64,000 nt of DNA from Pseudo-nitzschia pungens (Eukaryota > Bacillariophyta > Bacillariophyceae > Bacillariales > Bacillariaceae): positions 868,001-932,000 of the forward strand of contig CM074768.1 of NCBI GenBank assembly GCA_037355855.1. The letters run 5' to 3'. The position numbers were made by a program, and so were the translations under genes. Below the pieces are notes generated by a model that searched no databases, was not told where the DNA came from, and saw nothing but the letters and a program-made list of their open reading frames with translations. Positions 21,257 through 31,001 of the stretch are shown here, in pieces. Every line of letters begins with the position of its first letter. Positions within the stretch are counted from its first letter, which is position 1.

Positions 21257-23758
21257 TAGTCGTCGGTGGCAGACCGACGGTGGAGCGAGCGAACCGAACC
21301 GAACCGAACCGAACCCACCTAGTATCTACCTACCCACCTACCTACCTACCAACTTACAGACGCGCACCAACCATCCCGAAGCAGACGCATCCGCCCGCGA
21401 TTCGTACCGGATGCATCCACCACCCGGGCAACGCCAATATATATATATACGTGTTAGCCGATCGTATCCATGTTATATTATTACTATTACCGTGAAAACA
21501 AAGTACACGTACTGCACCGGTACCATACCGCCCAAATGTTGTAGGTACGCAGGCTACATCGATCGTCGATGCCTTGGACCGATCGAGGACTGCACTACTA
21601 GTAATAGTAGTACTGAGTACAATACTACTACTACGGTACGACATTCGACAACTGCGACAACTAGTATGGAGGGGCGGTTCCGACACAACCTTCCCGGCAG
21701 GAGCACGGAGTGCCGGAAAAAACAAACTGTCGACTTTCTCGATGATTTCGAACCAACATGGCAGAGTGATTGATTACCTTACTGCTTTCGCCGCAACCAA
21801 CGAGCCTTTGATCAGAATCGATAGCTTCTTGATTGAAGCCTGCGTATTTTCGCGGAATTGAGCGATTCCCGAAACTAATATGTGTAATATCATAACCTAA
21901 ATTCAATGTCCTCATTGTTTTTGGCGCACCCAACGGACAGGCATTAAAAACGGATGACAGACAGGCGTACAGAAGGCCTATTTTGGAATTTGGAATCTTG
22001 TTTCGAAAAACAAAAAATGCTCTCTTTATTCCCTAACTGCGCGTGTATCAACGATTTTTAGCGCGCGATTCTTGTTTTCAAGATTCCTTGAAAATATGAA
22101 TTGGTGCTTAAAATCTGGAGGAGGCAGATATGTGTCCTCCAGATTCTGAGAAATCGGTTAATAGATTCTTATTTTTCTATGTGTGAGCACATAGATCTGT
22201 GTGTGCCACGTCAGAAATAATGTGATATGGCACGTGCATATTAGTTTCGGGAATCGCTCATTATTGCGAAAATTCGCATACGTACCGGTAAGGTTACGGT
22301 GCATTTTGCAGTCATGTCTGAACTTAGGGCAAGGCAAGTGCGAAAGGCAATGTAGGATCGTATGATTCGTACCGTTGACCCAAGCCTACCATTGTCCAGT
22401 GCCGTAGTGAACAGAGCTGAACAGTGAGGAGTGAGCAGGTACAGTAGAATGTAGAGCAGTAGGCAGAGTTGCTGAGCAAGGGTCTTTGGTAGGGACACTA
22501 TTCTCATTGTTTTCGCAAAGAGCGAGCCTTAAAGCTGTCTTCGTGAAGGACCGACAATGGCGGTCTGAAAAAAAGTTCCCACCCATTCCCACCCTTGCGA
22601 TGCACCTTTGCAACTGCTTCTAGCATGGGACTTAAGCCCTGCTACGTGCAGTCGCATATGCGATCACACTTTCTCTCTAGCAGCTTTGTTAGCCCGCCAA
22701 ACCTATGTATTATAGTTAGTATACCTATACATAGTAGGACCGCAGGTCCCAAAGCTCCTAGGAGGGTTGGTCAACTAGCAACACGACACCTTCAGACCGG
22801 TAGTTGCTGGCCAGACGAGACGGCGCCCGGGAATTGGGCATAGCAGATTCGACTGATTTTTGGGAGCAACTGGTAATCTCACGTCCTTGTACCGTATGCA
22901 TTCAACAATACGAAATACTCCTACAAAGTAAGTTATTGTACCGGTACAGTTATGTAACAGTAAGATACAAGTAAGGTTAACTTTATTACGTACAGGTGTA
23001 CAGGAAGAAAACACTTATTTCCTGTTGGGACCGAACGGAAGCTTCAACGGAGTAAGGTTTTTAAGGCTACGAGTTCGTAGTTGGTTGTCTCAAAGGACAC
23101 ATGACCATGTGTGGGGTCTGGCATGAGAACCCAAACGTCACGGCACATTTCGAGCCGTTAGATCAGCAATGCTCGCGCCCAAATGAAAATGACGGATCCA
23201 TAAGAAGGCGCACGCACTAGTTTTGACGAGATTTTTCATACCAGTAACCTTACGTAACTTACGTGCTGTACAGTTTGATTGATCCGTTGCGGCTTTTGGC
23301 ATGTGATGTCATGCCACGTGATGCACGAGCCGTTCGCCAGAAAGCGAAACAATCTTGCGCGCGGTTGATACTATGTACGGTATTGTTATGCTTCTGCTCC
23401 GAATCCTGGAACGTGGACCGAACCAAGATGGTACAAAATCCTAGTGCGGCACGAGTAAGGTACCGGTACATGGTACAGTAGTCCTAAGTTATCTCATCAC
23501 ACTAAGATTTACCGCACATCATCTGCGAGAACGAGAAACGAGAACGAGAACGGAAGAAACGGAGCAAGTCATTCTGACTACGGTGTTGTCGGAGAGTTGA
23601 TCAATCAAAATTAGAACAGCAGAGTTCGAACCAAACGGACACGAGACGAACAACTTGGATATACGATAGAACGAGGGAGCACAACCCAAAACCCAACCCA
23701 ATCCAATCCAATCCAATCCAAACCGAACCCGAGTCTGAAAACGGTTCGACACAACAAA
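21257..23758. other. Intergenic with one MITE and several short repeats
   Basis: Begins with GAACC pentamers (21296-21316) and CTAC tetramers (21325-21350), includes an ACT/AGT tract (21595-21640), the 402-bp MITE-like unit at 21859-22260, and CCAAT pentamers just before the fusion gene (23694-23726). No gene with credible composition is visible. Confidence 0.5.
21859..22260. mobile_element. MITE-like element with TGAGCGATTCCC ends
   Basis: Left end TGAGCGATTCCCGAAACTAA and right end its exact inverted complement, extending about 24 bp. An internal stem (CTGGAGGA...TCCTCCAG, about 22116-22147) is also present. There is no coding capacity. A solitary related end, TGAGCGATTCCCAATT, occurs at 54214. 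It is a non-autonomous DNA element of unknown superfamily. Confidence 0.7.
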
Positions 23759-26700
23759 ATGCGCACTACAACAATGCGACACCTCGCCGCTGTGTGGTTT
23801 GTTGCTGCGGCCGCTGCCGTCGTAGCAGAAGCGAAAGAACCGGCAACCATCCATCGCCAGGTCACACAGGATCTCATCGAGTGGATTCGATCCAAGGGTG
23901 GAGTGTACAATTCCAAACAGGAGGAGCGAACCTTTGGGAAGGACAACGAATGCCGTGGAATCTTTGCGGGGGAGGACATTGCCGAGGGAGAGATCCTCCT
24001 GGAGGTTCCGTGGGATTCGATCCTCGGTGCCAAGACCGTGACTCCGGGCCTTCTCGCGGCAGAACACGAGGAACGGGTGGATCGCTTGGAGCTCCTGGCG
24101 GAAGAAGAGGAAGAGGGACGTGTCATGATCGCCGAGTGCCGGGCCATCCGGAACCTCCTCGAAGAGGTCCAGAAGGGAGATGCCTCGGATCACGGTCCTC
24201 ACCTTCGCTATTTGTCGCTGCTGGGAGACGAAGCGACTGGCAGCGATCCGTTCTTTCCGCCACCCATCCCGGTCCTCTGGTCGGAGCAAGGTCGCGCCCT
24301 GCTGGAGGACATTAACGACCATGGCGTTCTCTCCCCACGGGGATTGTTCACCCCACTCAACCACGACTGGTTCGGATCCTGCATCGAGAACGTCCGCGAT
24401 CCCATCGAGGCGAAGGTTGCCGCCACCGTGGCATCCCACGGAAGCTCGGGAAACCTGCTCACGGAGTATGGAATCCTGGTTCCCCTGCTGGACAATCACC
24501 ACTACAACCACCGGCAGGCCGGGGCTCGACCCCTCGACGAGCACCACCGCAACGCCGAGGTCATTGTGTCCGAAGAAGCCACGGGCAAAAGTGTCCAACT
24601 GGTTGCCACGCGTGCCATTCCAAAGGGAGAACAAATCTTTCGACCGTACGGAGACGGCTCTTCCGCGGAAGCTCACTTTGAGGAATACGAAACGGGGGCC
24701 ATCTTTCGAAACCTTGGGATGGTCGACACCGAACTCTATCCCAAGTACTTCCACTTCTCCATCATTACGGAAGAAGACGTGGATGAATCGCTCGGAGTTC
24801 TCCTCGACACGACGAAGGAGGGCAGCTACCAGTTCAGCTGGTTGACGGTCGCAGACGAAGAATATGACTGGGAGGAGATCGAAATGTACATGGCGCGGGC
24901 GCTCAACCGCCTCGAGCGCATCCAGGCCATGGCCAAGACGGGCGAGAACCCACCCGCTGGCAGCACCATCTCTCAATACGAGTGGGACGTGGCCTGGAGG
25001 TACCACACCAATCTCTTGGAGGCCGTGACATTGGCCACGAAGGATCTCCAAAAACCGGATCCCGGCGAAGTCCCATTCCCGTCGTGTGCCGGCGGCATGC
25101 GTCCTTACGTGGGTGGCTCCTGTCCGGTCTGGGACGGCTACGACTATTTACCCGCTGCCGAGTTCCTCACCGACCTGGATCTGGAATTCGAACCATCCAA
25201 TCCGTACGGTCCGTCGGATACCTCGTAAGTGAGCTCGACGCCGCGTGTCCGGATTCGTGTCTGTCTGTTTTTTCTGGTACGGATGCACGCAGTAGTCGAA
25301 TCCAGCTAGCTAACCGAACAATATTCCGACCTGGCACTCTCTCTTTCTCTTTTTCTTACCGATCTATCGTTGGGTTGTTTCCATCGAACGAACGTTGTTT
25401 TCGGCTTTTTGTTTTTTCGATCGCAGGTATGACATGTGCAACGACGAGGACATATCCGACTGGAAGGGCTATGTTCCGTGCGGCGACGAAGAAGTCATCA
25501 GATCTCAGTACCAAGAGATTCGATTCTTTGCACATCCAGAGACCGAAGACACGGTCATGAAACTCGACAGCACCGTCCAGCAGGTTTCCAGTTATCGTCC
25601 ACATTATCACGAGTTTGCCGTCCACTATCCCGCCCGTTTTATCGACACCATCAAGCGCGTGTTGTTCGTGGGAGGAGGCGACAGCATGGTCTTGCACGAA
25701 GTGCTGAAGTGTACGTTTTGTTGTGCGATGCGAGTCGTTGTCACGGGGCTTTGGGAAAGAGTCTTTGTTCCCGGCAAAAAAAAAAAAACCTCACGATTGT
25801 CATCTCCGTGTTGCGTGTGAACAAACAGATCCATCCCTCGAACGAGTTGTTGGGTTGGAATTGGATCAATATGTAGTGAGAAACTCCTTTCGATATTTCA
25901 ATACGCAGCCCCACTTTGACGACAAGCGGGTCGAATGGTGGTTTGGAGATGGTGCCAAAAGTCTCTTGATGCTTCCAAAAGAGTATTTTCAATCCTTTGA
26001 TCTTGTGGTGGTGGATTTGAGCGAGACGGTAATGTCGTTCCAGGTGACGGACAAACTAAGCATCTTCCAGACCCTATCGCTGCTGCTCAAACCGGACGGG
26101 ATCATGCTCAAGAACGGAGAATATTACATGGAAAAGATGAGCCAATATTTCGATTACACTCTCCAATACTTTGAATACGACGTGCCTTTTATTTGTGATC
26201 AAGGAATGGTGATTGGCTCGAACAACATCGACTTCTTCAACCGAACCATGAAAGATCACGGTGTAGAGCTACTCGTTTACGAACCCCAAGACGAAATCAA
26301 CACGAAATTCAATGAGTACTATCGTTTTACGGAATACCGGAAGAACGATGCTCGCAAGCAAGGCAGATGCGAGGATATCGACAAGGATGCCGATACGGGA
26401 GGCAAAAGTGCCGGAATACTGATGGTTGTGGAGGCCGAGAATCTCACCCACGACTTGAGCAAATCTACCCAACAACTACTCGCAGAATCATTGACAAATA
26501 TTGGTTTTACAGTTTTGGACACCGTGACACACAATCCATCGACGATTGTGGTAGTGATGAGCGAGGGGTATGTTACCGCGCGTCTTTTCCCCCAACAATC
26601 TTACATTGCTTTCGATATTCAGCTCTGGGGCAACTTCCATCTCATGGAGACCGCGAGGGATAGTCTGATTGAAAGGTTTGGTGGCACCGATGAAAATACC

Positions 26701-27975
26701 TCATCATTCCGCATTGTGACCGGAGGAATGCGCGGTACTTCTTCCCAGGAAAGCGATCGAAAGAAAATCGGACCCCGCATGGTGAACAGCCGCAACTGTG
26801 AAGAGGATGCGCCCACCGATTCCGCTGCTGCGTACGCTAAGAGCATAGACTTGGTAGAAGGTGCGCTCGAAGAAAGTTTGCATTTGCTCGAGGAAGGTGC
26901 AGTGAATGCCGCTGTTCTTTGTGGGTCCGCGGGCGAATCTTGCAAGAGTATCGAGATCTTGTCCAAGTCAGAGAACATCAAAAAGGTCTTGCCCATTTAT
27001 ACGTGTGCAAGCATCAAGGAGAGCAGGGTCCAATTCTCCCCGGATGTTGCGTCGAAGATGTCCGAGTGCGAGGCCGAAATCACGAGTGCGCTGGCGAGCT
27101 ATGCCACTGAGGGCAAGATTTCCCTTCTAGTTGTCGATGATGGCGCCGAGTACATAATGAGCAAACCATTGCTAGGAGTATTTACGAGCGTGTGGAACCG
27201 AAAGCTTTTGTTTTCTTCTAACCGTTTTGTTGCTTTCGTGAATAGCAGCGAGAGTGCGAATGCATGGAAGAGAAACTTGCTGGTGAAAATCCGGGAGAAA
27301 GTAAACTACAAACCCATGAGCTTGGTGGATCTGGCACTCGAAGGCCCTGGTGCGGAGTCACAAGTAACCATTCTATCCCTTCACGATCCAAATTTCTTCC
27401 TTCATCTCAAAGAGATGACAGGAAACTTCAACCTAGCTCACACAGACTCTGCTGGAGCAGCCATTGAGGTCGAGATGATCTTTGACGGCCTGCCCGCCCC
27501 AAAGGTTGGGCACTTCCGACCCAAAAAGTTCAAGGCTGACGACTACGATCCAAACCCTGCGATAGAACAACACGCCGGTCAGCTTTCTCTGGGCCGCCAA
27601 AGCATTGTGCAGTTCGAAGCCAAGTCCAACCGCGCAGGACGCCACGGGCCTGCATTTACCGCTGAGATGTTGCAATCGGCACTCAAACAAGCCATCCCCT
27701 CGGAGAGCACACAATTCTCCTCCTTCCAGAGTGGTATTGGTGATGGGATGCTTGTCATGGGCTCGTCTGCGGACGGGGCGATCGATGCAGTAGTCTCATG
27801 GGATGGGGATACTCACCTCGATGTCAATTTGTTCTCGAGGGATGAAAGCCCCGATCTCCGAAAAACGTTCATCGTGACATTTACACACGTGCTGAAGGAA
27901 GTAGAATTGAGACTAAGTGACACCCATCCGAGGGGCATCGGGCGTGTTGTCAGCTTCCCCGGTCACATCAATTAA
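23759..27975 (+). CDS. SET / spermidine-synthase-like / SpeD-like fusion with signal peptide (three exons)
   Basis: Exons 23759-25224, 25427-25710 and 25829-27975 join to 1298 residues; both introns use good donors (GTAAGT, GTACGT) and CAG acceptors, and splicing restores LK-YPSLERVVGLELD across the second junction. Residues 1-25 form a signal peptide. Residues about 35-470 are a SET region (GIFAGEDIAEGEILLEVPWD 68-87; VPLLDNHHYNHR 241-252; AIPKGEQIFRPYG 286-298). Residues about 490-760 are spermidine-synthase-like: YHEF 549-552, VGGGDS 570-575, GLELD 592-596, GDG and VVDLSE later. Residues about 775-870 resemble SpeD (AdoMet decarboxylase), but the ESHxxxHT processing site reads EGYVTARL, so self-cleavage to a pyruvoyl enzyme is unlikely. 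The last 300 residues are weakly SpeD-like (HLDVNLFS...HPRGIGRVVSF). I infer polyamine synthesis or transfer in the secretory pathway. Confidence 0.82.
25225..25426 (+). other. Intron 1 of the fusion gene
   Basis: 202 nt, starting GTAAGTGAG and ending TTTTTTCGATCGCAG with a long T-rich tract. Without splicing the frame stops immediately at 25226-25228; with splicing codon TC|G is completed and the spermidine-synthase-like region follows in frame. Confidence 0.9.
25711..25828 (+). other. Intron 2 of the fusion gene
   Basis: 118 nt, GTACGTTTTG...AACAAACAG. Removal joins T|AT and restores a textbook GGGDS...EVLK-YPSLERVVGLELD aminopropyltransferase fold. The intron contains a 12-A run. Confidence 0.9.
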
Positions 27976-28174
27976 ATAAATAATACGATCGAATAACATT
28001 ACAACCATTGTTATTTCGGGGTGGAAACACAATAGTTTTGGTTGTACCAATCGATATGGGCGAATCAATCAGAGTTATTTACCACTACCGTAGATCTAGT
28101 GTGGAATGTACCACCCATGATCGGTGCGCTTGATTGTCGAAAATGTTGCTTTAATTCTATTAAAGTGTGAATCA

Positions 28175-29371
28175 CTATAGCTCCAGCACGATATCAGGGG
28201 CAGCCTCCTTCAATTTTTTCAGAATTTTGTCCTTCTCCTTGGTATCGACAGACGAAGACGCTAAGAATTGTTGCAGGCTTCCAACCCTGTGCATACCATT
28301 TCTTCCGTCTCGGTAACGATAGCTGGTTTCGTACACGCTCTCCCCGTCTGTGTACATACCCGGTCGAAGGCGGCGTTCTCTCCAGTAGGCACCGGACGAG
28401 TCGGTGAAGAAATGCTTGATCGAAAAGTTGTACAGATTTCTGCGGTGTGAAATGGACGAGACAAAACGGATGAGCTCAGGGCGATGAAAGAAAAAGTACA
28501 CTCGATGCTTGCATCGATCACTCCATTGTCGAATTGAGGACGAATTGGCGAAGAGGATTCAAGTTTATTCCTTTGGCAGGATAGATATGGTCCAAACAAA
28601 ACAAAAATAGACACTAACAACTTACTTCAACGAACGTTCTCGAACTTCGTACTTAGTCGTGACGATTGGAATATTCGTTTTCTTGGTGACGGCAGTGCCG
28701 TCTTCGCCTTTTTCGACTGTTTCTACTTGACGTCCAGTGTTGGTGTACTTGGCAAAAATATCGATCTTGCCTCTGTCGAACAAGTCTTTGATAATGACAT
28801 CCTTGTTTACGTGTACCAACCGGACGGACCACTTGGCGTTTTCTGGTTTGGGACGGGCATGCCACGAAACGGGTTTTTCCTTATTGTTTCGATCCACGAG
28901 ACCGACGAATTGGTATTTGTTTGGATTTTGGGGTTTTTCCGCACTCTTTGCCGAGGCGACATCGTATTTTGCTACAGCAGCATCGTGGGCGCTCTCGACA
29001 TAGGCGTTCTCCATGCGTCTGCGTTTTTCGTCGGCAGTCTTCGCTCGGTTGACCCAGTCTTTTCCGCTTGCGTCGAAGGCCTCGTCTTCGACGCTTACCA
29101 TTCCCAGTGCGAGTTTTTCCCGTGCAGTCTTTTCCGCTCTCAAACCCTGTGTGAAACGTTTTAGGAACTGCTTTCGGGGCGTGCACATGGCACGCTGGAT
29201 CTTTGGTGCTTCCTCACTATCAGCGGGCGAGGAAGATTCGGGAACCTTCTCCAGCACCTCAGGATCGGGAATTGTCAGGGATTGAAGAGGCGATGCAAAT
29301 CGAAGGTCCTGGATTGCCGAAACTGTTCCAACCAACAGCAGAAGCGCCGCCATTTTACTGTTCTTTGCCAT
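28175..29371 (-). CDS. Secretory-signal protein of unknown function (two exons)
   Basis: Exon 1 is 29371-28626 and exon 2 is 28520-28175, about 363 residues. The N-terminus MAKNSKMAALLLLVGTVSA is a signal peptide. A charged, alanine-rich helical region (about residues 60-160) precedes KYQFVGLVDRNNKEKPVSWH and KWSVRLVHVNKDVIIKDLF. After splicing comes HRVYFFFHRPELIRF, then WRERRLRPGMYTDGESVYETSYRYRDGRNGM and a helical tail ending IVLEL. Alternating hydrophobics suggest a beta-rich domain. The cleavage region lacks the phenylalanine of diatom plastid presequences, so I favour ER or secretion over plastid. I do not recognise the family. It is convergent with the fusion gene, which makes it a neighbour worth testing for the same process. 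Confidence 0.7.
28521..28625 (-). other. Intron of the signal-bearing unknown gene
   Basis: 105 nt on the minus strand, donor GTAAGTTG at 28625 and acceptor ATGGAG ending at 28521. The unspliced frame stops at the donor (TAA 28624-28622). The acceptor is inferred from frame continuity; a neighbouring CAAG acceptor exists but leads to an unlikely reading. Confidence 0.7.
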
Positions 29372-31001
29372 GGTTGCTCAATCGACAATGGGAGATTTTT
29401 GTGTCGTGGTGTTGATTGCTCTTCGGGGTATTCGAAGTAGGATTGCAGTTACTTGCGCGAAGAGAGCGATCCGAACGATTCTCTTGATGTTAGTGCTGTT
29501 GACGTAAATATTGTCAAGGTGATGCGGGGTTTACGGTAAGGTTTTTTACCGGTATGTGAGGCAACGCTATTGGTTTTCCAACAAAACTCACAAAACGTTC
29601 ATCTATTGTGCCATGTGGAAGATTTCCTTCGAATGACGATCATTCGTGAATGAAACAAAAAGTCAATCCCATCCACGAATCAATCAAAACCATTATCGTG
29701 TTGGACAACAAACGTAACCTTACACGTACCAGTAATGGTACCCGCCCCACTCGTACCAGGTAAGGTCTTACTACTAAGGTTTACAGTAAGGTTGCAGCAC
29801 CGGTAACTTTGTTAAACTTTTCAGCTGTTTGAGATCCGTTTTTCCACCATGCTGTTGTTGCCTATCTCCAAAAGACCAACCCCAGCAATAACCTCATCCT
29901 GAAAGGGAAATCAGCTGGGATGCTGAATGAATGGGGACAAGGAAATAAACACTAGTACCAGCACTACTACTGCTGCTACTACTACTAGTAGTAGTGTACC
30001 AGCACCATTACTACTAGTACTACTAGTAGTAGTACTAGCACTGGTGGTGGTGGTGGTAATGCATCATCATACTACTAATAGTACTACTAGCACTACTAAT
30101 ATCATCACATTTGCAATCCTAGTCCGGCTGCTACAATTCTACTAGTACTGGTAGTACTAGTAGCCTCCTTGTTCTTTGGGTGTAACTGTAACAGTACAAA
30201 GTTGAACTTTGCAACATGAAAAAAGTAACATCTTGCTGTTGCACTATTTGCAATACTGTGCTTTGCCGTGCGTCTCCTGCTGTACAATTCTCAAGAAATG
30301 TGCAACCTAGTACTACTTATTACAGATGAATACAGAGGGAAGCAGAGGAGAATGGTCATCTCTGTTTCAGATTTCCTCCACTGAACCACCCACAAAATGG
30401 AGATTGTCTGCACACGAGTCCCTGGAATATGATGGGAGTCAATGTAAGTTGAACGCTCCTATCATTTGCGTAAAAACAGTAGTAGTAGTACTACTACTAG
30501 TAATAAATTGTCTGCTACTGGAGTATGGATATGTGTCATAGACCAAACACAGACATGAGAGAGATAGTAATGCATTTCGGACACTTTGCAGACAAGAAGG
30601 TACCAAGTGGTACTACTACTAGTAGTAGATGCATCCGCTATCATAACAACCTAGTAGCATATTTGCTACATCAGAATTTCTGGGAAGCTATCGAAACCAT
30701 TGAATTTGCTGATCACTGCAAGCAAATAGTTACGTGATTATCTAATTGAAATGATACGCTGATACTATCACTACATTATCAACGTATTTGTCATTCCACT
30801 AAGGCGTGTTCGATGAATTATAAAGTTGGAAATCGAATATGCATGCGAGTATGGTGGTGGTGGATAATAATTCACATTTACGTAGGACACAGTAGCTGCT
30901 CTTGCTTCAGGTACAGTGTCGTGATGTACATGTTTTTGGAAAACGCGGTAAGCAAAACTTTTCCATCGCAAATAACTCGCATATGAACGGCATTGCTTTG
31001 A
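29372..31001. other. Intergenic, triplet-repeat rich
   Basis: Carries GGTAAGGTT and TACCGGTA motifs (29530-29810), a long ACT/AGT cluster (29950-30155), and smaller ones at 30478-30500 and 30613-30630. The short frames inside translate to Ser/Thr/Val runs. No gene called. Confidence 0.5.
29950..30155. repeat. ACT/AGT triplet repeat cluster
   Basis: Alternating ACT and AGT runs forming many self-complementary ACTAGT centres, like the cluster at 455-690. Confidence 0.8.

Noticed and set aside
19891..21495. 534-codon plus-strand frame overlapping the oxygenase
   Set aside because: Pro/Arg/Gly-rich out-of-frame reading of the same GC-rich gene.
22590..22860. Possible small structured RNA gene
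   Set aside because: Short stems are visible, but I could not fit a tRNA cloverleaf or another known RNA.
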